Assembly (NCBI GenBank): GCA_036345935.2
Contig: JADWOT020000010.1
Coordinates: 398,943-462,942, forward strand
Direction of reading: 5' to 3'
Source: Taenia hydatigena
Taxonomy: Eukaryota > Platyhelminthes > Cestoda > Cyclophyllidea > Taeniidae
DNA: 64,000 nt
Below the pieces are notes generated by a model. The model saw nothing but the letters and a program-made list of their open reading frames with translations, ran no database searches and was not told the DNA's origin. Each line of letters opens with the position of its first letter. The stretch's first letter is position 1. Below are positions 24,280 through 35,884 of the stretch, in pieces. A program made the translations under genes and the position numbers.

Positions 24280-24285
24280 TTTATT
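24280..24285 (-). promoter_or_regulatory. Poly(A) signal of the membrane-protein gene
   Basis: AATAAA on the minus strand about 65 nt beyond the stop at 24,350. It supports the terminal exon proposed there. Confidence 0.5.
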
Positions 24286-24349
24286 TTGTTTTTGCTTATT
24301 TACATTTAGCATGATGCAAATTGGTGCGGCCCTCAATTGACCTAATTCT

Positions 24350-24651
24350 TTATGAATGCCTCAAAATCCCCATTAAAACAAAGGATTTCTCTGGGTTTTT
24401 TTGCAGTCAAAGACAAAAGATTAATGGAGGTGATGTTACTTACCATGCAAATGCACTTTAATGTTTGATAGCATGGCAAAAATGGCTAGCTTATTAGCAA
24501 AGAGACTTGGATAAAGCGCACAATGAATGCTAATCTTCGCGATGATAGTTGACGCAATCCCTACTAGTGCAAAACATCGGTAGGCTAGTTGATTTATAAA
24601 GTTTTCACTAAGTGACGTTAATATGGTGAGAATTACACAAAGTTCTGTGGC
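24350..24651 (-). CDS. Multi-pass membrane protein, last two exons
   Basis: The upstream exon (24,444-24,651) follows a strong acceptor TTTTGCTTCACAG. It is open for 69 codons and ends in phase 1 at a consensus GTAAGT. It codes ATELCVILTILTSLSENFIN and a second hydrophobic run ALVGIASTIIAKISIH, so at least two membrane segments. The terminal exon (24,350-24,390) follows AAAACCCAG, completes the split codon, and reads KSFVLMGILRHS then TAA; AATAAA follows. A short upstream exon at 24,861-24,894 (NEANVSSVMCA, donor GTGAGT, phase 0) could join, leaving an intron of ~210 nt. Family not recognised. Confidence 0.55.
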
Positions 24652-24894
24652 CTGTGAAGCAAAATTCTGCGTCTTCCCAAAGCCTACTAGTTCGCACTTT
24701 CGCGGAATGAGAGACATGGAAGGCAAGGAGTGGAATGTGGGACCATCGACACGTCAAATACATGGGACAATCTTAGCACTCAGCAAAGTGAGCAGGATCA
24801 AAGCTCTTCTTGCTAATCAAAACCAATGCGTTTGCCTAGCTCACGCAAGGTACAACTCACCGCACACATCACACTTGAGACATTGGCCTCGTTA

Positions 24895-25479
24895 CTGCTG
24901 CATAATAGGTCTCAGCATATGTTCTTGCCAACATCAAATAGCAAATTCAAGATCTAAAATATGTAACCGTTAGACGAGATAGAAAAATTCTTCCTTGGTG
25001 CTGGTCGTGCGACACCTCGAACACATTGCACGAAGCCAAAGGATGCTAGATGCTGCACTAAGGTGTACGAACACAGTGGAAGCTGAATAGCTGGAGTGCT
25101 GTGAGCGATCGAGGGCGTCAGGTTTAGCTCAGTTTCTGTTCGCACTTAACGATGGTACGGCCTGAAAACTGAATGTGACTTTCTGGCGAACAGTCCATCA
25201 GCATGACAAATTCTTTAGCATGCTAGACTGTAGCGTCCTTTATGTGTATCCTTCTCACCGGTTGCCACATTGGTCTGATGCAATATAATCGTGCCACAAC
25301 TGCTCACACTAGGTCAGCCAAAGGCCAAGTTTGACGTGCAAAATCCGTAGTGCGCTCACGGCGTGTCTGCTGGACAGCTGACTCCAACGTCATGTGCAAC
25401 ACACTGCACGGCTCAAATCACTAGTATCAATCCGAGACTCAGGACATCTACCTTAATCTAATGATGTGCCTACTATTTG
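24895..25479. other. No supported gene
   Basis: Remaining upstream exons of the membrane-protein gene may lie here, but I could not fix any. Confidence 0.4.
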
Positions 25480-26390
25480 GAAATGGTAAGCGTGTATAAA
25501 TACCGTGGCATCCTGGCACTCGACAGCTGTAGAGAGTAGTGTGCAGATCGTGCTCTAGTTTCATCAAAGTATCATCTCATTATACCACTGCAACCATGCT
25601 TTTCAACACTGCAGTCCAATTCATCACTGACGAAAGAGGCCCGCACACAGAACATTGTTCCACATGAAAGCGTGAGTTCTTCATGCAACACTAGGCCACA
25701 CAATTACTAATGAAAGCGATAATAGCACCTACTTGTTTTTTCCATTTCGGGAAACAATTCTCTGCGTGCTTACAGGTGGACAAATAAGCAATATTTTAAT
25801 TAATCTGGAATGAGAGTAGCTGTTAAAAGTCGCAAGACTAGGAAGAGATAGTTAAACTGGATCAATTTGGTTGTTCCTACGCAGGATTTTTGCCACTTTT
25901 GTTGGAAACTCTAACAGCCATCAAGTTAGACCAAAAGCAAAGGCGAAGTGATTAACAATCAAATGAGTCATTTGATCTAAGATGAGGCCTAACTGGTAAG
26001 TGGTAATCTAAGGGAGTGTAGCCTAGCACAGATTATTTGCCAACTCGTAAGTACAATTTTATTGCTGATAATACCCAATCGAATCGACAGTAGATGAGAG
26101 AGATATAGTTGACAAAAAGGTAGGGATCTGATCAACCAAAGATATGGAGAGACATAAACAGAATTGGGAAAGGCTTCTTCTATACCAAAAATATAGATTA
26201 TCTTGCCAATAATATTTCACTCATGCACTATGCCTTAAAACAATTGTGCTAATTACGAAACATTACTCAGGCCTAAACCGCTGTTGATGATCTTGTCTAA
26301 GTGAGTGAGCCTACAACCCTCATCCCAAGGCAGACAAAACCAGTACCCTAAGAGAAGGAATACCTTTTATCCATCTTGGTGTTACGGCAA
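25480..26390. repeat. Duplicated 3' flank of the F-box-like family (pairs with 3,600-4,596)
   Basis: Same orientation as 3,600-4,596, with matching segments throughout but many small indels. The plus-strand frames open in the first copy are broken here. It overlaps the outer end of the right inverted-repeat arm. Confidence 0.65.
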
Positions 26391-26394
26391 GATA

Positions 26395-26540
26395 CATTGT
26401 AGATTCTTGCATTTCCTTTAAGTCACATTTTGTAACTACGGCTATCTTGGACGTGCTATGTTTGCCAAATAATTGGTACAGATTTTAGAAGAGGGCCAAT
26501 AATGAAACCGGGTTTCTCCGCAGAGCGCATAAAGACTTAC
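26395..26540 (-). pseudogene. F-box-like family 3' fragment (copy 4)
   Basis: Reads FMRSAEKPGFIIGP, then PIIWQT, TAG, HVQDSRSYKM, TGA. It shares with copy 3 the loss of the segment before the C-terminus. It has two in-frame stops, and nothing of the F-box end is present. Confidence 0.75.
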
Positions 26541-27099
26541 CAATGCGAGACGTAGACAAGTTTGTGAGAACATATTCTATTCCTAGAAATAGTTCCATTA
26601 GCACTTTAGCATTAATTAACCCTATAGCCATTTGTTCTTAAATGTTGACCTAGAACTGCCCCGAGAATTCCCTCAGTGACGATCTACGCACTGTGTACTT
26701 GATGCACACAAAATTTTCTTGGTTGACTATCGTGACTGTACCGCCTGTTGAGCAGAATCGACAAATGTAAAACGAAGTGAGGCCAAAATGAAGGTGGATA
26801 GAGTAGAGCCATGTGTGTAAAAGCTTTGCCAACATTAGCAATTGTTGAGTACCAAACCGATGATCCTGACGTCCCTCGTCCCATTCATTTCTCTAATTTG
26901 CACAAAGCGCTACTAAAAATGGATTAAAAAGAAGGCACAGAAAGTCGAGTTTTGCTCTCATTAAAAAGAAAATCATGTTCTACAGATTCATGAATAGCGA
27001 AACTTTACGGAAATACCTGTTTTGCTTAGTCATTCTTCTTTGTCTTTTAATCAAGAGATGTGAAGTTTCGGTGCATTTAATGCAGACTTAAATCAATGT

Positions 27100-27235
27100 G
27101 TATGCATGTATATGCTTATATATACATATAGACACATGCAAATATATATATGCATATATTTGTGCATGCATAACTTTTAATCATTATTGTAAGTATACTT
27201 TTGCACACGTGTGTGTTTATATACAGATATATGAT
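27100..27235. repeat. AT microsatellite
   Basis: TA-rich runs with TATGCATATA units, at the position in the right arm equivalent to 14,985-15,060. Confidence 0.75.
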
Positions 27236-27427
27236 ATTAATTTATGCGATTAGCAAATGCGGTGAAATGACGATGGGTTGAGGCGGCACGGTTCGTCTAT
27301 CAATTGATAAAATTAAACAAGCAGATGAACATAATAGTGAGAGGTGCCTGGTATCTCCAGACTAGACGGAAAAGCAGCCTGATTTTGGGATTAATAAAAA
27401 TTGCCCAATGGTTTTGCATTCAAGATG

Positions 27428-27673
27428 TCAGTCTGGAGTCAATCCTTTTGTGGCTTTAGTAAGAAGGGCAAGAATCCTTCCCTGAGTGACGAATGCACCA
27501 AAGTCTACGAACCTATATTTGACATGTGAGCGGATCCATCGGTTGACCACCTTAGAGGAATCAGAACCGTGCGCACGTTTGAGAGCATGTTCGTTCAAAG
27601 ACTTAATTGATGGTGGCTTCTTGAAAGCAATTAAGAGCCATCTTCTTGATTGACTTCTCGGCACGTACTTCAA
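27428..27673 (-). CDS. Conserved ORF of the inverted-repeat arm (second copy)
   Basis: Open for about 80 codons and sharing IKSLNEHAL, RIRSHV-like and GRILALLTKATKGLTP blocks with 14,506-14,718. The N-terminal part before PPSIKSL differs from the left arm through small indels, so only the later part is colinear. No known domain. Confidence 0.4.
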   Translation of the reverse strand: MKYVPRSQSRRWLLIAFKKPPSIKSLNEHALKRAHGSDSSKVVNRWIRSHVKYRFVDFGAFVTQGRILALLTKATKGLTPD

Positions 27674-28345
27674 GTCGAGGTGGTATCAGTCATGACTTTA
27701 GACATTGAAGGTCTAGAGCACAGTTGAATAGCCAGCGATGCAATCTAAGCTTCGTGTCCAAAAATCATGCAGACGAGTAGCGTATTCGCAGCAGCATTGT
27801 TTTCCTGATTGTTCTGGAATTTAAGAGGCTGCCATTTGTTGCTCTATACTTTGCATGAAGTTCCATTGGTAGCACTGTTGCACTTTTACTCCCAAGACCT
27901 GCACGGAATGTGTCGAACGATTCGGTAACCAACTAACATGCAAACCCTACTAGTAACAGTCAGTAGAAATAGGTTATTGACACTATCAAATAGTTTTGGT
28001 GATCCGTCATTTCGGATCTCTTTGGCTTCTTGCACGTTACGACTGGAAACACTTTGATGCCCTAATTTTGCCTATTAGTCTTTAAATATGCAAGTGCACC
28101 CGCGTTAGTGCGAGCGCTATGCTTTGAAAGATTATAAACCCTTCTCATAGATGTTAAAAAGGAATTAGTTCAAGCTTAACACATTGATTTCACTTATAGT
28201 TAAAATTGCAGCAAGGTGGCTTTTTAGCGAATCGCTGAACGGAACCATGCTGAGTGTATCCCTGATAAAATCCTAAAAATGCGATCATTCTTTATCAGCT
28301 TTGACTTTTTGGATGCAAACTGCAACTCAGCGGAAGACAAACTTA

Positions 28346-29289
28346 TCAAAAGCCGTAAGTCAATGTGTCTCGCAATAAAAAATATTTGTGGACGAAGGAT
28401 TAATACTTAAGGGTAGGGCCAGGAACCGGTCGAGTATCCTTAGCCTGCGTAGCAGTGGGTACTTTGGAACACGGCATCACAGGATTGCCCAAATTAAAGT
28501 GAGGGATGCTGTCAATGGAAAGTGCAACTTTAGTAGACGCGGTACGTTGGCGATAGCATAGATTCACTTATGAAGAGCAGGCAATGTCAAGCGGGTAGTT
28601 ACTGGAACATCTAAGGTCGATTAGCCCTGGTTCCTCAATCACACTTTGGGATTTCAAATGGTACAGACAGAAATAGCTTGTGTCAAGACTTATCGGCGAT
28701 GGTCCCTTGATAACTAGAATCCTTTAAATTTAAGGCGACAATCTTTACCGTTAGAACAGATCGCAAGGATTCGAGTAAGACTAACGTGTTCTTATAAAAT
28801 GCCAGAAGCGAATTTAGGACCATGTATAAGGATTCGAAGGCATTTGTTGAGATAGCGCCACATGCGTAGCAACGCATTTGATGCAGGATTCTTACTAGCG
28901 GGAACTGGGATGCATGGGCAGGTGGCACAACATTCTTAACCAGACACAAAGGAAAGCTTTATAACCGATGATTGACCCTTAAAAATTTTATTCCTTGCAG
29001 GGAGAGTTAAAAATATGTTTCATGCTACACAAGTGTCAACGTCAATGTCAGTTGAGGAGCCGAGTCACATAGCACATATAGCACATAACGCACTCCTTGT
29101 AGCACGTAATGGCTATTAGCTTATAGGTCCGTTATTCACGGAGTTGCAGTTTGCGTTTAAAAGGGCAAAGCTGATAAAGAGTGACTGCAGCTTTAAGGTC
29201 TTAGTAGGGTCTTACTTGGCATGATGCAATTGAGCATTTCGCAAAAGAGCACTTTGCTAAACTTTTGACTGTAAAGCGGAATCAGGATG
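28346..29289. other. No supported gene
   Basis: An 88-codon minus-strand frame (28,683-28,949, FESLYMVLNSLLAFYKN) has no splice support. Otherwise nothing. Confidence 0.4.
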
Positions 29290-29480
29290 GCACGCTCGGG
29301 CCATTTCATTTGTGACTTTGATAGGAAGGGTCAAAATATTTCATAGTGCAACGGTTGTATTAGCGTTTATAAACTTGAATTTGGTGGCCCAGTGTGTTTA
29401 TTAGCCTATCGAGATGAGATGAGTCTGAACGGAGGCACATCATGGTGGATTATTTAGGGCTATTCGCAGCGCTGCTAGAC
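29290..29480 (-). pseudogene. Third, decayed copy of the arm ORF
   Basis: The minus strand reads FKFINANTTVAL, stop, NILTLPIKVTNE, matching FVDFGAFVTQG-RILALLTKATKG of the right arm. It lies ~1 kb outside the arm, in the same orientation as the right-arm ORF, so the ORF also spread by an older duplication. Confidence 0.5.
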
Positions 29481-29984
29481 TTCTAAAACTTAGAATTGAT
29501 GTATAGTGAGGGCACAAAGGACATGTGAATTGCTGAAACCATAATGCCTTTAACTCAATTAACACTAAAGAATCGGAATTACGCATGCGTGCTAGTCCTA
29601 ATTCCCTAAATTGCCACAAACATTACAATCTTCAGTTTTTTAAATAGATCTTAATAACAGATAATCAGTAGAAGCAGTTTATTGACACCAACTTTCTAGT
29701 TTATAGCTTAGTAAGCCCAAAAACACTCTACGCGTTTTATCTTTGCAAGCTAGTCTTTAACCGTGCAAACATTGACATTGATTAAACAGGATACATTTAA
29801 TATGCAAAGAAAAATTTGTATTACTTTAAAAGGAACGGATGTACGCTCCACGAGTGTGGTTGGCTCAAAAGATCGGCTCTGCATTAAAAGGGCCAGTCAC
29901 CGTTCATAAAAATTAAAGGGGTTTTCATCAACTATAACACTGAAATATAAAATACTATGCTAAGTGGTTCGCATGCAATTTACA

Positions 29985-30560
29985 GGCTAGACATCACCTA
30001 AAACAACACCTGAACGAGTAGGTATCAGGGGGACATTTTTGGAGATCAGCGAGCACGAGTGTAGAGACAAGGAACAAGTAGAGACAAGGCGACTGGTATA
30101 TAAGCGGACACACCTCAGCAGGCAAGTCAGTTCCAGAGGGAGCAGAGAAAGAAGTGATGTGGGGCAGTTGGCCATGTTCGTATCCGAGGAAGTGGGCACC
30201 GTGGAGTGATGTTGTGAAAGACTCGCAATGTGGACAGAAGTGGGCATTGTAGCCTGTGCAGAAGCCGCACTGTTAATGGTTGTGTGAGTGGTCGTGTGAG
30301 CAGTAGCAGCAATGGTGGTATACAGCAACCGCCACCGAGATCGTGCGCACACCGACGTCTGTGCAGAAGCCTCCACGTGCCATGGAGATGAAGGAACTAG
30401 TCAGTGGTGCGCATGCCCTCCTCTACTTCTCTCGTGGTTTAAACGTGCAACAAATGCTATTATTCCTGTGTATCGCTTGCAGCTGCTTTATAAATGATTT
30501 GAATTCTGTGTTACGGCCTACACTAAGCTTTCTTTTTTGGTTTCACTGATGCAAACACAG
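29985..30560 (+). mobile_element. LTR-like repeat, copy 1
   Basis: Pairs with the reverse complement of 46,960-47,660. Shared landmarks in order are a promoter-like GACTGGTATATAAGC (GACTGGTATCTAAGC in copy 2), a CTCAGC(A/G)(G/T)GCAAGTCAG block, a GC-rich stretch, and an ATAAAT signal followed by a CTTTCTTTT block. A TATA box, then a transcribed-type stretch, then an AATAAA-like signal is how an LTR is laid out (U3-R-U5). No gag or pol is attached, so it would be a solo LTR. Open frames on both strands here are GC-rich repeat translation and are not called. Confidence 0.5.
30097..30104 (+). promoter_or_regulatory. TATA box of the LTR-like repeat
   Basis: TATATAAG, followed about 25 nt on by CACCTCAGCAGGCAAGTC, a plausible transcription start region. 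Copy 2 has TATCTAAG at this place, so that promoter may be weakened. Confidence 0.5.
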
Positions 30561-33302
30561 AGCGTATTTGAGAAAGAGAAGTCCCTTGATTGCTTCTAAC
30601 TAAAGGCCTTTTTACATGATCGGATGAAATTGCTGCCGTGTGCGGAAATGTTAAAGGGAACCGACTAACAATAGCCAGAAAAGAACACGAGCAGTTTTGT
30701 AAAGAAATGATCGTGTAGAATGTAGCCAAGTGAAATGGGAGCAAAAGAAAGCAAAGCCTCTATGTGCAGGAGATGAGTAGACGGAAGCGCAATTGATGGT
30801 TGATGCAGAAGTGGGATGGTAAGTCGTGTACTGACGGGTTGGTATGGAACCAATAAATCAAGGTAGAAGCAATAAGTCAAATGCTTGCAAGGTTAGCTGA
30901 CTTGAAAAAAATGGAGAGAAAGGTGTAGAATGCTATGAGTTTTTTGTAATGGAAAATAATAATGGCTTTGTGGATCCGTATGTCAACAGACGAAGGGGTG
31001 AAAGTGTGTACGAATACAGAACAATGCATCGAAGGAATAAATCGGAGGTGCAAAGGAGTGCACAGATAGGTGGGATGACACTAAACGGCAAAATCATATG
31101 TTAATTTTCCTTGCCTATGATTAGGAGCCAAAAGATGGATTACGATGGGAGGCGGTTAGTCCACATAGCTCATGTTGGGAAGGCATGTTAAAGGGATGAA
31201 ACAAATCTAGCTGAAAATATCGAGTTCCAAACGTACCAACAATGTGCCGAATCGAGTTGTATGGTTATTTGTTCATAGAGTGTGTAGAGCTGACTTGCAA
31301 TGATGACCAAAGAATAAGTAAATGTGGTGTAGTCATGAATTGTTGTCTTTAAATACTGACAGACATGGCTTTACAGCTATTTGAGGTAATTGCCACCTTC
31401 CGCCGAAGTGGCAAGAAAGCGCAATTAAAGTGTTCTTCCAACATGTCTCGATTGCCTGGAATGGAACTGTGCAAGACTGAAAACTCCGTAGACTATGGGA
31501 AGAATGCTTGCTAACACGGGCCAGTAGTAAAACCAGCATTCACTCCCTAAGGCATCTAAATGACGTATTAAATAGCCGTAACTTATCAAGCTCGGATTCC
31601 AACTGTGAAACAGACGGGAATGGCTACAGGTAAAACTCTAATTTTAATTGCGCTTCTGCTCAATGAAAAATTGCTTAATGTTACACAGAACCAAGTAATA
31701 ATTAGAGGCCATTACAAACACCACGATATTTAATTGCAAATCATTCCTTAATGTTTGGACCGGACAAATCGACGACATCTTGCCCACATTTAGGGAAACC
31801 ATAAACCATAGGCATAACTAATGCTCATGCTGCGAATCGTGGCAGCACCAAGAGTGCGAAAGGAGTTGAATCCATCAGCACGTATTTCACTTAGAGGATT
31901 GTGTACAACCGTAAAAAACCCTTCGCAGATAGTTGTATGCGGTGTGACTTATGCAGAACAGTCGTGCACAGTCAGTTCGATGTAAAGTTCATCTTCTAAC
32001 CATTATCTTTTAAGCATAGTTGCTAATTACAACCGAAAAACATATCTTTCAATGGGGGCAGAAGCATCGATTTGCAAACTGGTATGATGGATTTATGATG
32101 CGGTGCTTTGCACATGACGTGATAGCTGATTGACCAGCAAACACGCCATGAACGCACCACGGATTCACACGTTAAACGTGACCTTACGCTGACTTTGTGT
32201 ATGCAGCTGTGTCACGATCAAAGTATATCCGGTCGTGGTAGAGACCAACTAAATGGATGGAAATAAAAGACGCTAAGATCGTTAGGCTGATAAAATAGTC
32301 GGGATAGTTAATCATTTATCAGAAAGTCGCAACCGCGTTCTCAGACCTTTCCACTGTTAGGCATGATCAAACTTTAAGCCGTATCTGACATCACTTTGCT
32401 TTTAGCAATCCACTAGAATAGTTTATTTATTCACCTTAAGCATGATTTATGAGCAAGTCAGTTCTGTGGATGTGATAGCTTAGTTGGGGTGTAGCAAGAT
32501 AAATAGAGTAAAACTTCGCACCCTGTTTCAGATGATACTCATTATGGAGCTTGATTTAAGTGTACTCCCAACTGAGCAAAACCTTTGGTCTCAGTAATCT
32601 GAGCTGTGAAGTGAGGGCAAAATCTTTGAAATTTAATCGTTTTAGGGCAAGTTTGTTAAACGTTGATGCTACGAAGTAAGGTCGCTGTTCTGCTAATGCC
32701 GTGATACTTATGGTCATTCAATGTACCTTGCAGGCGAGAGGAGGGAAAAAACACAAGCCAAGCTCTGCAGGAGTAAATCAATTCTTTACTGAATGTATTG
32801 TTAAAATAAAATAAAGGTATCCAAGAACATTGTATCTCCTCATACATGGGTGGTAGCAGGGACAAAGGAGCTGGTTAGAAGACATCCTTTATGCAACCAG
32901 TCGTCTGAATTCAAGCCAGCAGTGCAAACGTGTAATAAATTTAAGACTGCAAAACTTAAGCGCAGGCACTTTATTTTTGTGCAACAAATGCGACGCAATA
33001 ATGAGTGCTCGATTTCCCACTTTACCTTATTCTCCCACTGTCATCATTTCTGCGTCAATTTGAATACATCAGGCTGACGTGAGTAAGCTCATGTTGTTCG
33101 CGTTATCCATATACCTAGTTCATGTGGACATCGCTTATGGAGTGCTTTCTGCACTGTTTTACACTGAGCTACTTTGCCGCATTCTGGAATCCTCTGCATA
33201 GACTTGGAGAAATGACGACTTGCGGTACGAGCATGCGTACGCATTTATACGGCCTTTGTTGTCTGAGGTTCTTTTCAGAGTTGGAAAGATGAATCTGATG
33301 AA
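30561..33302. other. No supported gene
   Basis: 2.7 kb with purine-rich patches (30,640-31,100) and frames below 76 codons. Nothing supported. Confidence 0.45.
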
Positions 33303-33766
33303 ATGATTGTAGCCGTCCCACTTCCCGGACTAATTCTTATCTCAATTTGTGGTGAAGTAGGCTTACATACAATAAAAGACGCATATTTTCTTAAGCTATT
33401 ACCTCCTTGTGTGGGGATGTGTGCATCTAAATTTGATGCCAAGTTGAGCACAGCTGGCCTTGAGAGGTTATTGATTTCGTTTCAAAGCACAAACGTCGAC
33501 AAGCGGTTAACAAAGTAAGATTTTCAATAAAGTAACGAGAAATTGGTTATGTTGGAGGAGACAAGGGCACTACCGCCAGTTTGCAATCCAAATACAGACA
33601 AATCGGCTTAACCCAAGCAATAAACCATTGCGATGCTGCAAAAAGAATGAATGCACAAGTGACGAGCGAATTACAAATGTATTTACTTCTAGATCTCCTT
33701 GTTGAGGTTATCACCTCTCAGACTTTAATTGAGCAAAACACACTCGGAGGGGTAAAAGGGATATGA
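33303..33766 (+). CDS. Two-exon small protein with a signal-peptide-like start
   Basis: Exon 1 (33,303-33,514) starts ATG, codes MIVAVPLPGLILISICGEVG, a hydrophobic leader, and runs to a GTAAGA donor in phase 2. Exon 2 (33,580-33,766) begins after GCCAG, supplies the third base and stays open for 62 codons to TGA. The total of 132 aa has matching phase and a 65-nt intron. The second exon is helical and has no cysteine-rich pattern (QSKYRQIGLTQAINH, LQMYLLLDLLVEVI). Secretion or membrane insertion is inferred only from the leader. No family recognised. Exon 2 also has a GTAAAA near its end that could be a further donor. Confidence 0.5.
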
Positions 33767-35878
33767 CACTGCGTCGGAATAATCGTCCTATTCTAGAGAC
33801 ATTCAGTGAACACTTCTGCTGTGTCAGTCAATATGATTGCACTTTCTAACCAATCAGGAATTAAAATACTGCTCCCTTCTTTCCATCACAAACTCAGACT
33901 CTACCTCTGTCCTGATGAATGGGTGGCCGATCAATTAGATCCTGGGCAAAAAGAGTAATCAGGAGAGAGGGAAACTCAGCTTCCGACCAATTGTCAGTGG
34001 AGTTCATGTGATCTGTATCAGGATCAAAACCGACCACTGGTTGAGCAGTTTTTTATTGAAGTCGAGCTCACCGTGAGCTCGGCTACCCCATGCATTCTGT
34101 ATGTACTCAATTAGCAGTGGCTCAATCGCACAAAATGCCTATTTTGAAGAAACAACACACTCGATTGGGTGGTGTAACGTCTTCGTATTCTTGATGCGAG
34201 CCTCAATTTGTGATATGTAGCCATCAAAATGTAATTCGATCTAACAGATTTGCAATCATAGTCCGTACCTCCGTTTTACGGTTCATCTCGGAATCTCATT
34301 TAAATGCTAATGTTGTCGCTTGGAAGGCGCAAATTTCTTATGCTAGCAAAAAGTCAACCAGAGCACAAACTTGCCTATTCTCGTAGACATTTTTTCTACG
34401 ATGATGAATGCGGCGGTCAAAATGAATCAAAATTTTACTTGATTAGTGTACGTTTGGCACCTAATTGAAGGATATTAAATCATTTTGATAGCCTCATTTG
34501 TCATTGTAGGAGGAAACACCTACGGGAATTGGGCGAATTTGTGCTCTGGCTGTCTTTCTGCTAGTATTGTGCAATCCCCAGTCAGGGCTGATTAGGCCCC
34601 TAATTTCCACAAAGGAAAAACTAATAATATCCAAGAAAATGATAAAACTTTTAAATCAACCTCACATATATTAGTCCGCATATCCGACAGGCTACTATCG
34701 CATCCACAAGTTGAGGCTATGGTTTTGCTCTCCGAATCCTAAGCTGGGCAAAGGGACCAGCTTGCCAAATGTGTCGATTTAATTAGTTTCACAGAAGTCT
34801 CCATAGAAGCGCGATGGGGCAAAAATATCGGAAACAGCGGTGATCAATTAAATCTAAAGCACTTCTGCTAATACTTTGCTACAAGGGTCGGCGTGCAACA
34901 AAAGGCATTATGCTATGTGAGACTTTTTAAGTACTCTTATCCCCTATACTTTATAGATCAAAGTTGGTGTTTCTTCAGGGCCCGTTGATTATAGAGAGAG
35001 AGGATGCAACTTCGCCAAGTTCACCCTGATTGAACATCGTCTTCTCTTAGTTACTAAAGAGAGTAAGAAAAGCTTAAGCAACATCATACCTCACCCTTAA
35101 AAGCTGTTGCGATAACCTACTGCACTTCTGTTGTCAGTACCTACTTCCTCCTCCTCGTTTGCCCTCATGCCTGACAAATCTCTCAAGAGGCTTATGATGG
35201 GCCACAAATTGCACCAAATTTATCAGACCTGTTAAAGTCATTGATAATGTAAGTTAGAATTGGAAGCGAATACATGCCCCAGAGTTCATATCTAGCAAGT
35301 CCATGGAGATCACACTAAGTTGGCCTTTACATGAGGTGAGTTTTGATACAAATGAAAATCGGACAAAATCATACTGCTGGCGAATCAAAAGATGTCTGTC
35401 TTGAGCAATCCAAGTTCCGTTTAGTAGACAGACATTATGCTGAGATGGGGGAATCAACCAAATTAAACTGGGATAGCAAAAATTTAGTAGAAGTAGATGA
35501 GAAGAGAAAAAAATGGAGCCTAAATGCCAACCATCACCTAACATGCTTAGGTCAAATAAAGCTGTGGAACATGGTTCACCAGCTCTCAGGTGAATGATTA
35601 AAACGAGATGTAACGATGTCTGTTCACTTGCTTACAACGCGTATCTAAGTTGACGAGGTCGCACCTATTAGACTGTGGGAAATGAGATTAACTAACGACT
35701 CGCCGCATCGAAAATGCCCACCGAAAGCTTCCTTAACTCCAACACCTTAGATACTGGAAACACAAATGATGGATTGCAGTGGCAACTGAATCGCGTCAAA
35801 ATCGCAAGTGGATCTAAACATTCATATTTTGCAAGAAGAGCTGCAGCTCGATGCATTCTAGCATCCCATTCGACGCAT
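33767..35878. other. No supported gene
   Basis: An 84-codon plus-strand frame (35,343-35,597, KFRLVDRHYAEMGESTK) lies just after a possible short first exon, MEITLSWPLHE with donor GTGAGT at 35,335-35,340. I could not join them in phase. A further 60-codon frame is at 35,714-35,896. Confidence 0.35.
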
Positions 35879-35884
35879 TTTATT
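35879..35884 (-). promoter_or_regulatory. Poly(A) signal overlapping the sirtuin-like stop
   Basis: The minus strand reads TAATAAA, so the proposed TAA stop (35,883-35,885) and an AATAAA signal overlap. This compact 3' end fits the terminal exon chosen, although so short a 3' UTR is unusual. Confidence 0.4.

Larger units (their letters stand above)
26190..28345 (-). repeat. Inverted repeat, right arm (pairs with 13,815-15,965)
   Basis: Reverse complement of the left arm, colinear from the F-box-like 3' flank through the conserved arm ORF to the outer edge near the sequence GTTACGGCTTTTGAT/ATCAAAAGCCGTAAG. The coding remnants it carries are therefore on the minus strand here and on the plus strand in the left arm. 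Confidence 0.85.
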
